Positions 1 to 6,223 of a stretch of DNA of 6,938 nt are shown here, piece by piece (position 1 is the stretch's first letter; every line of letters starts with the position of its first letter). The notes under the pieces are model-generated. The model did not search any database, was not told the origin of the DNA, and worked only from the letters and a program-made list of their open reading frames with translations. Both the position numbers and the translations under genes were made by a program. Source of the DNA: Pseudomonadota bacterium (GTDB lineage Bacteria; Pseudomonadota; Alphaproteobacteria; Rhizobiales; Hyphomicrobiaceae); contig JAEZBU010000274.1 in NCBI GenBank assembly GCA_023426855.1, positions 1-6,938 on the forward strand, written 5' to 3'.

Positions 1-71
1 GAGCCCCTCACGACTCATAAAGAGTGCCGAATCAAGCAAAGGATTACGGCGACAAGCGGGGGCTTATAGAA

Positions 72-2000
72 ATGAAGCGCGAGACCTCAGGGCAGATTCT
101 CAGCGCGGTCTTCGTCGATTACGACAATATTTATTTGTCGCTCCGTCGGAAGAACGAGGAAGCTGCGAAGCGTTTTGCCAAGGATGCCACGGGATGGCTG
201 GCGGAAATTGATTCCGGTCGCCTGATCACGCCGACCAACAAGCTCCCCACCGATGTGCAGCGCCGCATCGTGTTGAACCGCTGCTACGGCAATCCGGTGC
301 CGCGTCGCAATCAAAGCGACAACTCGACGGACATGAACTCGTTTCCGTTCGTCAGGCATCACTTCCTGCGCGCCGGCTTCGAGATCGTCGACTGCCCGCC
401 GCTGACGGCGCAGCTCAAGAACTCGTCGGACATTCGTATGGTCATGGATATGCGGGACTACCTGCACCATGACACCTACTTCGACGAATTCATCATCCTG
501 TCCGGTGATGCCGATTTCACGCCCGTGTTGCATCGCCTGCGCGCACATGCCCGGCGCACTGTCGTGTTCGCCAACGATTTCACGGCAGCGCCGTACGTTG
601 CCATCGCTGATGGCGAAATTCGCGAATCCGACCTGATCTCGGCGATCATGATGGGCGGCAAGCTCAGTGCCGAGACGCCAGCGGAAGAAAAGACGCTGAC
701 CGCGCGCACCTCGACAGATGATCCCCGTCGCGAGATCATCGCCGAAGTGACCAGCGCCGTACGTTCGTCGGTAACGCCGGTGCCGCTCGAGGCTCTTGCA
801 GAACGCGCGACCCGCGCCCTCGGACACGAGCGCACGGTCGGTTCGAACTGGGCTGGCGTCGGCTCCTTCCGCGAGCTGCTACAGCAAAGCCTGCCCGAGG
901 GTATCCGGCTCAGCGAGACGGCGCCGTACGTCGTCTATGACGTCAAGCGCCAGGTCGCGAACGAGGCATCGCGCGCGCCGAGCCGCAGCGAGCCGATCGA
1001 ACGTCAGATGCCGGCGCTCGAAAAGCCGGTCGCTGCGCCCCGCGCCGCAACTGATCTGCCGCCCGCACGCCCGGCTTCCCAGCATACTCAGGCAATCGAG
1101 CCGGCGCCGGTGACGATCAAGCGTGGTGTGCCGCCTCAACGCACGAGCCAGCCGCTGGCGCCGACCGCACCGCCGGCTGCCGCGCCCCAGCAATCGCTTC
1201 GTGATAATCCGATGGATCTGCCGTTGCCGCCTCAGCGCGCACCGGTACCACGTCAGGCGCTCGCCGCGCCTGCCAAGACCGCCGACAGCGCAACCGCGCT
1301 TCAGCAGTCGATCGCGCGCATTCATGACGCCTGCCAGGCACCGCCGCTGTCTCCGCCGGAGTATCGCGCGCTGTTCGATGTCATGGCGACGGAGATCAAC
1401 GAGGTCGGTCTTCAGGGCGCGCAGTCGCTGACCAACATCATCAATCGCGGCCGTGAGCTGGGCCTCGATTTCCGCCGCGACGATATCCGCTTCGTGCTGG
1501 ATGTCGTTAGCGAGGCTGATCCGTGGTTCGAGCAAGGCGCTTCGGCCAACTTGTTTGCTGGCCGGTTCCGCAACTTCGTGGTCGCGCGCTGCCGCAGCCA
1601 CGGCCTCAACCTGACCGCGGATGAAATCGACCTGATCGATGCGTGGTTCACGGGTGGTCCGTCGCCGACCGCAACTGCTGCTCCGGCACAGCGTACGGTC
1701 CAGGCGCCTGCGGCTACTCCGGCACAGCGTACGGTCCAGGCGCCTGCGGCTACTCCGGCACGTACGACACCGCCGGCTACCCCGGCGCCCACGCAGCAGG
1801 AGGCCCGCAACGATCGTTGGTGGGCGACCGAAGAGCGCACGCCCAGCGCTGATCACCGTGCGCCTTCGGGACGCGCGCAGGCCGGACAGGCATTCGAAAT
1901 GCCACCGCTCGGCCCGACGGCCTACGCGCCGGCTGGCAGCGACGACCTTGGCGGTGGCGACGAGTTTCCACGCATCGTGAGGACGCGCCTGCGCGGCTGA
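72..2000 (+). CDS. NYN-domain (PIN-like) putative ribonuclease with LOTUS/OST-HTH-like domain
   Basis: The predicted protein has 642 residues counted from the ATG at 72. Residues about 10-170 form a NYN domain of the LabA/PIN-like superfamily. Its acidic metal-site residues are visible: D16 and D18 with N19 in FVDYDNI, D120 in NSSDIRM, and D146/D148 in LSGDADF. Family members are usually metal-dependent RNases, so RNA cleavage in the cytoplasm is the likely role; the substrate is unknown. Residues about 220-290 (PVPLEALA, then WAGVGSFRELL, then YVVYD) resemble a LOTUS/OST-HTH RNA-binding winged helix. A Pro/Ala/Gln-rich linker (about 291-405) leads to a compact helical domain (about 406-527) that I do not recognise, then a low-complexity tail. 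An in-frame GTG at 24 would add 16 residues. ATG 72 is preferred because GGGGG at 58-62 lies nine bases upstream and GTG 24 has no good ribosome site. No signal peptide or membrane segment is seen. The gene stands alone before a terminator. Confidence 0.88.
   Translation: MKRETSGQILSAVFVDYDNIYLSLRRKNEEAAKRFAKDATGWLAEIDSGRLITPTNKLPTDVQRRIVLNRCYGNPVPRRNQSDNSTDMNSFPFVRHHFLRAGFEIVDCPPLTAQLKNSSDIRMVMDMRDYLHHDTYFDEFIILSGDADFTPVLHRLRAHARRTVVFANDFTAAPYVAIADGEIRESDLISAIMMGGKLSAETPAEEKTLTARTSTDDPRREIIAEVTSAVRSSVTPVPLEALAERATRALGHERTVGSNWAGVGSFRELLQQSLPEGIRLSETAPYVVYDVKRQVANEASRAPSRSEPIERQMPALEKPVAAPRAATDLPPARPASQHTQAIEPAPVTIKRGVPPQRTSQPLAPTAPPAAAPQQSLRDNPMDLPLPPQRAPVPRQALAAPAKTADSATALQQSIARIHDACQAPPLSPPEYRALFDVMATEINEVGLQGAQSLTNIINRGRELGLDFRRDDIRFVLDVVSEADPWFEQGASANLFAGRFRNFVVARCRSHGLNLTADEIDLIDAWFTGGPSPTATAAPAQRTVQAPAATPAQRTVQAPAATPARTTPPATPAPTQQEARNDRWWATEERTPSADHRAPSGRAQAGQAFEMPPLGPTAYAPAGSDDLGGGDEFPRIVRTRLRG
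1681..1760 (+). repeat. 36-bp in-frame tandem repeat in the NYN gene tail
   Basis: Two identical 36-base units, 1681-1716 and 1717-1752, lie head to tail, followed by the first eight bases of a third copy (1753-1760). The next bases (CGTACG) continue the unit after loss of three bases. Each unit encodes 12 residues, PAQRTVQAPAAT when phased on the protein. Perfect identity at third codon positions points to a recent duplication, probably by slippage. It lies in the disordered tail, so length variation is likely tolerated. Confidence 0.9.
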
Positions 2001-2024
2001 TCGGCACGCAACCTTCGACAATTG

Positions 2025-2061
2025 AAAACGGCGCGATCCTCGGGAACGCGCCGTTTTTCTT
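2025..2061 (+). terminator. Intrinsic terminator after the NYN gene, probably bidirectional
   Basis: An 11-bp perfect stem pairs 2025-2035 (AAAACGGCGCG) with 2047-2057 (CGCGCCGTTTT) around an 11-base loop. The T-run continues to 2058, then CTTT. It begins 24 bases after the NYN stop codon. Read on the other strand the same stem ends in TTTT, so it can also stop the convergent acetyltransferase transcript, whose stop codon lies at 2096-2098. Confidence 0.88.
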
Positions 2062-2095
2062 TGTATTCGCGATTTTCCGCGAGCGGCGAATGCCG

Positions 2096-2665
2096 CTACG
2101 CGGACAGCCGCTTTTCCATGAAGATGCTCAGCGGATCGGGCTGGTAGCTGCCGAACGGCGGACATTCCACGAAGCCGTGCGCCTTATAGAGGCCGATCGC
2201 CTCTGGCTGGCGAATGCCGGTTTCGAGTCTCAGGACCCCAACCGCCCGCGATCGGGCCGAGGCTTCGAGCGCCTCTAGCAGCTTGCGGCCCATACCAAGC
2301 CCTCGCGCGGCAGGCGACACCCACATTCGCTTGAGCTCCGCCGAACCGTCACCCGCGATCACAAGTGCAGCACAGCCGACCGCCTTGCCCGCATCCCGCG
2401 CTACGAGAAACTGCGTGTTCTCCGCCATCAGCACGTCGAGATCGACAAGATGGTTACTCTCGGCGGGATACAGGCTTGCCGCATAGGCGTTCGAGGCTGC
2501 CAGGAACTCCGCAATCTCAGGCTGGTCCGGGCTTTCCGGCCATATCGAGATGTCTTTCGCCGACGCCGTCCGACGCGCCCGATCGGTTGAAGAGGGCGAT
2601 GCCTGCCCTGCCTCTCGTTTCAGTCGCATCCAGCGGTTGAAGAAGGGCTCGTCGCTGCCAGCCAT
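2096..2665 (-). CDS. GNAT family N-acetyltransferase with an N-terminal extension
   Basis: The predicted protein has 189 residues. Residues about 38-189 form one GNAT domain, which transfers an acetyl group from acetyl-CoA to an amine; the substrate cannot be read from sequence. Motif A is clear: LKRMWVSP then the pyrophosphate-binding R121-G-L-G-M-G126 with helix RKLLEALEASA. Motif B follows (about 155-166, EAIGLYKAHGFVE) and the C-terminus has SYQPDPLSIFMEKRL. GNAT domains of this type commonly begin near DISIWPESPD, residue 38 here. The first 37 residues (FFNRWMRLKREA, then a Ser/Arg-rich stretch) are extra and recall the start of DUF3306 proteins. The start is supported by GAGGG at 2678-2674, eight bases before the ATG and overlapping the stop codon of the upstream carboxylase gene. 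No start codon lies at the domain boundary; the nearest alternative is the ATG of residue 13. The gene is 11 bases downstream of the carboxylase gene, so the two are probably co-transcribed and translationally coupled. Confidence 0.88.
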   Translation of the reverse strand: MAGSDEPFFNRWMRLKREAGQASPSSTDRARRTASAKDISIWPESPDQPEIAEFLAASNAYAASLYPAESNHLVDLDVLMAENTQFLVARDAGKAVGCAALVIAGDGSAELKRMWVSPAARGLGMGRKLLEALEASARSRAVGVLRLETGIRQPEAIGLYKAHGFVECPPFGSYQPDPLSIFMEKRLSA

Positions 2666-2676
2666 GCCGCACGCCC

Positions 2677-4695
2677 TCAGGCAAACTCCAGGATCACGGC
2701 ATCGACAGCGAGGCTGTCGCCTGCCTTCGCCTTCAGCGTCTTGACCACGCCGTCGCGCTCGGCCCGCAGGATATTCTCCATCTTCATGGCCTCCACGACC
2801 ACCAGCGGATCACCCGCCTTGACGTCCTGGCCCTGCGAAACGTGGATCGCCTTGACCAGTCCCGGCATCGGGCACAGCAGGAACTTCGACATATCCGCCG
2901 CGACGCGCTCGGGCATCAGTGCGACCAGCTCCGCCTCGCGCTCGGTATAAACGCGCGCCGGCACGCGAACGCCGCGATAAGACAGCTCGAAACCATTGAG
3001 GATCGAACGCACCTGCACGGACACCGGCCGCGCCCGAACCACGCCCGACCATACCGGATCGCCCGTCCACCACGTCGATGCCAGCTCCAGCGTGTCGCCT
3101 GGCGCGCCGCTCTCGTCGAGGAAGGTGATCTTGATCGGGTGGCCGAGCTCGCCCTCCACGCTGACGCGCTGCTGCACGCCGCCCAGATTGACGACGCGGC
3201 GGTTGGCGAAACGGACGCTCTTGCCGCTCATCTGGCCGTTGATCTGGCGGCGACGCGAGTTGTTGAGGTGATCGATGGCGGCAGCGACCGCGGTCAGGAT
3301 CTGCAGCTCCTCACCCTCCGGATCGCGCGCATGGAAGCCGGACGGATACTCGTCCTTGATGAACGACGTCGACAAGCGTCCCTCGCGCCAGCGCGGGCTC
3401 TGCATCAGAGCCGTCAGGAACGGAATGTTGTGCTGGATGCCGTCGATGTAGAAGGCGTCGAGCGCCTCGGCCTGCAAGTCGATCGCAGCGGCCCGGGTCG
3501 GGGCATGCGTCACCAGCTTGGCGATCATCGGATCGTAGTACATCGAGATCTCGCCGCCTTCGGTAACGCCGGTATCGTTGCGGATGGTCTGGCCGTTGGC
3601 CGACATCTCCTCCGGCGGACGATACTTGACCAGCCGCCCGATGGACGGAAGGAAGCCGCGGAACGGATCCTCCGCATAGATGCGGCTCTCGACTGCCCAG
3701 CCGTTCAGCTTCACGTCCTTCTGCGCGATGCCGAGCTTCTCACCGGCCGCGACGCGGATCATCTGTTCCACCAGATCGATGCCGGTGATCAGCTCCGTCA
3801 CCGGATGCTCGACCTGAAGGCGGGTGTTCATTTCGAGGAAGTAGAAGCTCTTGTCCTGCCCCGCGACGAACTCGACGGTGCCGGCGGAGTCGTAGTTCAC
3901 CGCCTTGGCCAGCGCGACGGCCTGCTCGCCCATGGCCTTGCGGGTCTTTTCATCGAGCAGCGGCGACGGGGCTTCCTCGATGACCTTTTGGTTGCGGCGC
4001 TGGATCGAGCATTCGCGCTCGCCGAGATAGATGACGTTGCCGTGCTTGTCGCCGAGCACCTGGATCTCGATGTGGCGCGGATCGACGATGAATTTCTCGA
4101 TGAACACGCGGTCGTCGCCGAAACTGGACTTGGCCTCGGAGCGGGCAGCCTGGAAACCTTCCTCGACCTCCTTGCGGCTTTCGGCGATGCGCATGCCTTT
4201 GCCGCCACCACCGGCGGACGCTTTGATCATGACGGGATAGCCGATCTCGTCGGCGATCTTCACCGCCTGGGCGGCGTCGGCGATCTCGCCGAGATAGCCC
4301 GGAACGGTCGAAACCTTGGCCTTGGCCGCCGCCTTCTTGGACTCGATCTTGTCACCCATGGCCGCGATGGCCTTCGGGTTGGGGCCGATGAACACGATGC
4401 CGGCCTCGGCCAGCGCCACCGGAAACGCCTCGCGCTCCGACAGGAAGCCATAGCCGGGGTGCACCGCCTCCGCGCCGGTCGCCTTGCAGGCTTCCACGAT
4501 CTTGTCGATCAGCAAGTAGGATTCGGCTGCCGCCGGCGGGCCGATGTGGACGGCCTCGTCGGCCATTTCGACGTGCAGGGCGTCACGGTCGGCATCCGAA
4601 TAGACTGCAACGGTCTTGATCCCCATACGGCGCGCAGTCTTGATAACGCGGCAGGCAATTTCACCGCGATTGGCGATCAGGATCTTCTTGAACAT
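2677..4695 (-). CDS. pccA: Propionyl-CoA carboxylase alpha subunit (biotin carboxylase plus biotin carrier)
   Basis: The predicted 672-residue protein has the full length and order of PccA: biotin carboxylase N-domain (1-110, starting MFKKILIANRGEIACR), ATP-grasp domain (about 115-320), carboxylase C-domain (about 325-440), a BT-type linker domain that contacts the beta subunit (about 455-590), and a C-terminal biotinyl domain. The biotin-accepting lysine is K638 in VVEAMKMEN. The ATP loop KASAGGGGKGMR (from about 158) and catalytic E288, N290, R292 (FLEMNTRLQVEHP) and R338 (RIYAED) are intact. It carboxylates biotin using ATP and bicarbonate; the beta subunit then carboxylates propionyl-CoA to methylmalonyl-CoA for entry to the TCA cycle. 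ATG 4695 gives the canonical family N-terminus; a TTG at 4731 would add 12 residues. The nearest purine-rich site, AGGGG (4714-4710), is rather far, at 14 bases. No pccB or mutase gene is in the window. A 3-methylcrotonyl- or acetyl-CoA carboxylase alpha subunit is the main alternative; the sequence style favours PCC. Confidence 0.93.
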   Translation of the reverse strand: MFKKILIANRGEIACRVIKTARRMGIKTVAVYSDADRDALHVEMADEAVHIGPPAAAESYLLIDKIVEACKATGAEAVHPGYGFLSEREAFPVALAEAGIVFIGPNPKAIAAMGDKIESKKAAAKAKVSTVPGYLGEIADAAQAVKIADEIGYPVMIKASAGGGGKGMRIAESRKEVEEGFQAARSEAKSSFGDDRVFIEKFIVDPRHIEIQVLGDKHGNVIYLGERECSIQRRNQKVIEEAPSPLLDEKTRKAMGEQAVALAKAVNYDSAGTVEFVAGQDKSFYFLEMNTRLQVEHPVTELITGIDLVEQMIRVAAGEKLGIAQKDVKLNGWAVESRIYAEDPFRGFLPSIGRLVKYRPPEEMSANGQTIRNDTGVTEGGEISMYYDPMIAKLVTHAPTRAAAIDLQAEALDAFYIDGIQHNIPFLTALMQSPRWREGRLSTSFIKDEYPSGFHARDPEGEELQILTAVAAAIDHLNNSRRRQINGQMSGKSVRFANRRVVNLGGVQQRVSVEGELGHPIKITFLDESGAPGDTLELASTWWTGDPVWSGVVRARPVSVQVRSILNGFELSYRGVRVPARVYTEREAELVALMPERVAADMSKFLLCPMPGLVKAIHVSQGQDVKAGDPLVVVEAMKMENILRAERDGVVKTLKAKAGDSLAVDAVILEFA

Positions 4696-4749
4696 CGGCT
4701 GGTCCGTTTCCCCTGGGCATGACGCCGGCAATCCCTTGCCGGGCGGCCT

Positions 4750-4778
4750 TTTGTAGACCGACCAGCAAGCTCGGTAAA
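4750..4778 (-). promoter_or_regulatory. Candidate sigma-70-type promoter for the pccA-GNAT operon
   Basis: On the minus strand TTTACC (4778-4773) and TACAAA (4755-4750) are separated by 17 bases. Each matches four of six consensus positions. Transcription would start near 4743, leaving a leader of about 48 bases before the ATG at 4695. The -35 hexamer lies inside the inverted repeat at 4771-4788. The match is modest and was found by eye. Confidence 0.3.
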
Positions 4779-4788
4779 CCGTTACCGA
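4771..4788. promoter_or_regulatory. Perfect inverted repeat, possible operator at the pccA promoter
   Basis: TCGGTAA (4771-4777) and TTACCGA (4782-4788) form perfect 7-bp arms around ACCG. A related half site, GGTTACC, recurs at 4829-4835. The palindrome covers the -35 of the candidate leftward promoter, a usual place for a repressor. No regulator gene is in the window, and the element does not match an operator I recognise. Confidence 0.35.
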
Positions 4789-4870
4789 AGTTCGAGAAAC
4801 GACTGAGATCGCGAACCCTGCGCAGGACGGTTACCAGGCCCGGATCGCGTCAACTCGCGGTGAGACGTTC

Positions 4871-4891
4871 GGCAAATGTCTGGCACTTGCC
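4871..4891. promoter_or_regulatory. Imperfect inverted repeat, possible operator before the Tae4-like gene
   Basis: GGCAAATG (4871-4878) and CACTTGCC (4884-4891) pair at seven of eight positions around TCTGG. The element overlaps the -35 hexamer of the candidate rightward promoter, which fits control by a dimeric regulator. The regulator is unknown. Confidence 0.3.
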
Positions 4892-4909
4892 ATACTCGGA
4901 TCATATAGT
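4880..4909 (+). promoter_or_regulatory. Candidate sigma-70-type promoter for the Tae4-like gene cluster
   Basis: CTGGCA (4880-4885, four of six consensus bases) and TATAGT (4904-4909, five of six) are separated by 18 bases. A start near 4916 would leave about 53 bases of leader before the ATG at 4969. No other similarly good pair was seen in the divergent intergenic region on this strand. Confidence 0.4.
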
Positions 4910-4968
4910 CCGCCGTCGTTGGTCAGCGGAGCGCAGCTATGCGGCTCCGGGGTGGGGAGTTGAGGGCC

Positions 4969-5517
4969 ATGATCGCGTTTCGTGACCTGTGGAGAGGTCA
5001 TCCGATCAATGAATCGGTGCAATCGCCATGCATTGCACCACAGGAGCTTACCAATCTGGAAGGCCGGGTGATCCAGCGTGGCTTTCCGGTGTTCTCCAAC
5101 CAGTGCGCGATCCGCATGGGTGTTTCGCTGAAGCGGGCCGGCGTACTGCCGGGGCAGATCTCGGGCTGCGCTCACTGCTCGGTGCACCCGCGCGACGAGA
5201 TGCATTTCATCAACGCCACGCAGCTCGCCAACGCCATCAGCCGGGCGAATATCGCAGGCGTCAGACCGGTCGAGCGGATTACCGGCACGGACGCGGCCCA
5301 GTTCTATCCGAAGATCTTCGGCCGCACCGGGATCATGTTCATCGAGGATTACTGGCACCGCAGCACGGATGCGCCCGGACGTCCCACCGGTGACCATATC
5401 GACGTCTGGAACGGTTATCGCTCCTCTTCCAAATGGCTGATGGAGTGGTTCTCATGGCTCGGCTACTATTCCAACTATGCGGAAGCCAAGTCGATCTGGT
5501 TCTGGGAAGTGAAATAA
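4969..5517 (+). CDS. Tae4-like amidase, putative type VI secretion peptidoglycan effector
   Basis: The predicted protein has 182 residues. It shows the Tae4 layout of the NlpC/P60-like fold: an N-terminal FRDLW..HP segment, the nucleophile C46 in FSNQCAIRMG followed by VSLKRAGV, and the catalytic histidine H143 in GDHIDVWNG. Known Tae4 enzymes cleave the D-Glu to mDAP bond of the peptide stem in the periplasm of rival cells. There is no signal peptide or membrane segment, as expected for type VI cargo. ATG 4969 is chosen over ATG 4939 because GGTGGGGAG (4951-4959) lies nine bases upstream. Odd points: Salmonella Tae4 has an Asp about 11 residues after the histidine within a Cys-bridged loop, whereas here that place reads RSSSKW with no cysteine; a CAHC pair (C67, C70) is present instead. 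The C-terminus is Trp-rich. No secretion genes or recognised Tai4 partner are nearby. A self-directed wall-remodelling role is the main alternative. Confidence 0.82.
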   Translation: MIAFRDLWRGHPINESVQSPCIAPQELTNLEGRVIQRGFPVFSNQCAIRMGVSLKRAGVLPGQISGCAHCSVHPRDEMHFINATQLANAISRANIAGVRPVERITGTDAAQFYPKIFGRTGIMFIEDYWHRSTDAPGRPTGDHIDVWNGYRSSSKWLMEWFSWLGYYSNYAEAKSIWFWEVK

Positions 5518-5540
5518 GGCGAAGGTTGGGGGCCGGTTCG

Positions 5541-5774
5541 ATGCGGTATCTGATTGCGATGATCTTCGCGATCATCGGTGCGGGAGCGACGACGCTGCTC
5601 ATCAGCTCTCCCATCGCGAGCTGGGTGGTCGACAAGTTCACCTTCGAGAGCCCGGACACGGTGGCGGACCTGCATTCGGCGGTGTTCATGGGCGTTAACA
5701 TTATCGGCCTGGCGATCGGTTGGACGATCGGCTGGTGGCTCGGCAGATTTGGCCGCAGCGAAGACGACGCCTGA
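5541..5774 (+). CDS. Small two-helix membrane protein of unknown function
   Basis: The predicted protein has 77 residues and I do not recognise a named family. Two hydrophobic segments are clear: residues 3-22 (YLIAMIFAIIGAGATTLLI) and about 47-69 (AVFMGVNIIGLAIGWTIGWW). Arg2 at the start and Arg69/Arg72 after the second helix favour both ends in the cytoplasm, with the 24-residue acidic loop (SSPIASWVV, then FESPDTVAD) in the periplasm. The second helix has GxxxG-like spacing that could allow packing. The ATG has GGGGG at 5528-5532, eight bases upstream. It starts 23 bases after the Tae4-like stop codon and is very likely on the same transcript. Its place suggests an immunity or accessory protein for the amidase, but known Tai4 proteins are soluble periplasmic and do not look like this. 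An unrelated conserved membrane protein is equally possible. Confidence 0.75.
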   Translation: MRYLIAMIFAIIGAGATTLLISSPIASWVVDKFTFESPDTVADLHSAVFMGVNIIGLAIGWTIGWWLGRFGRSEDDA

Positions 5775-5842
5775 GGCGAACAGCGGCTTTGCGTCCCAGG
5801 CGGCGGCGGACTATATCTGCTGCCGAACAAACTGGAATTGTC

Positions 5843-6223
5843 ATGAAACTGTTGCTTCTGGCGTGCGCCGGGGGTGCCCTTGGCGCGGGCGCGCGATATC
5901 TGGCCTATACAGAAGTCACGCGAATCTGGGGCGCGGCGTTTCCGTGGGGAACGCTGATTATCAACGTCTCGGGGTCGTTGCTGATCGGCATGCTGATGGC
6001 CATCCTGCTGATCAAGCTGCCTGACGCCATCGGATTGCGCATTTTCCTGGTCACCGGTGTCCTTGGTGGCTTCACGACATTTTCGGCTTTCTCTATGGAG
6101 TTCGTCGCGCTGATGGAGCGCTCTGAAATCACCTACGCCCTGCTTTACGCCGCAGGCTCGGTCGTGCTGTCGATCGCCGCGTGCTGGCTGGGCCTTTCTG
6201 TCACGAGAGCCGTCCTGTCATGA
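5843..6223 (+). CDS. crcB: Fluoride ion channel CrcB/Fluc
   Basis: The predicted 126-residue protein has the size and four hydrophobic segments of the Fluc family, dual-topology dimers that let fluoride leave the cytoplasm. Diagnostic motifs are present: GGALGAGARY (10-19), WGTLIINVSGSLLIG with pore Asn41 (35-49), and GGFTTFSAFSMEF (75-87) containing the fluoride-coordinating F80 and F83 and the residues around the central sodium site. No key residue is missing. ATG 5843 gives the standard N-terminus, with a weak GGA site at 5834-5836; an upstream ATG at 5720 would add an Arg-rich stretch unlike the family and is rejected. The 68 bases before it contain no crcB-type fluoride riboswitch that I can fold, so expression probably follows the upstream genes. 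Its stop overlaps the next start codon (ATGA). Confidence 0.95.
   Translation: MKLLLLACAGGALGAGARYLAYTEVTRIWGAAFPWGTLIINVSGSLLIGMLMAILLIKLPDAIGLRIFLVTGVLGGFTTFSAFSMEFVALMERSEITYALLYAAGSVVLSIAACWLGLSVTRAVLS

Noticed and set aside
24..71. GTG start at 24 extending the NYN protein by 16 residues
   Set aside because: No convincing ribosome site precedes it, the added residues look non-conserved, and ATG 72 has a purine-rich site at good spacing. It cannot be fully excluded.
1..71. Possible tail of an upstream gene at the left edge (frames closing at 18-20 or 67-69)
   Set aside because: There are too few codons to recognise or support any product.
1681..1760. CRISPR-like repeat
   Set aside because: The units are directly abutting with no spacers and stay in frame inside a coding region.
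879..2165. A 428-codon minus-strand open frame opposite the NYN gene
   Set aside because: Its Arg-rich low-complexity product mirrors the codon pattern of the NYN gene, and it runs across the terminator and into the acetyltransferase end. There is no domain support.
2842..4722. A 626-codon open frame on the + strand opposite pccA
   Set aside because: It is antisense to a full-length PccA with intact catalytic residues. Its His/Asp/Leu/Arg-rich product is typical of a GC-rich shadow frame, with no recognisable domain.
4881..4890. Sigma-54-like TGGCAC and TTGC elements
   Set aside because: The two elements directly abut instead of having the required spacer, so the site does not fit a sigma-54 promoter.
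5433..5540. Upstream ATG extending the small membrane protein by 36 residues into the Tae4-like gene
   Set aside because: It would overlap the amidase in another frame. The ATG at 5541 has a suitable ribosome site and begins directly at a membrane helix.
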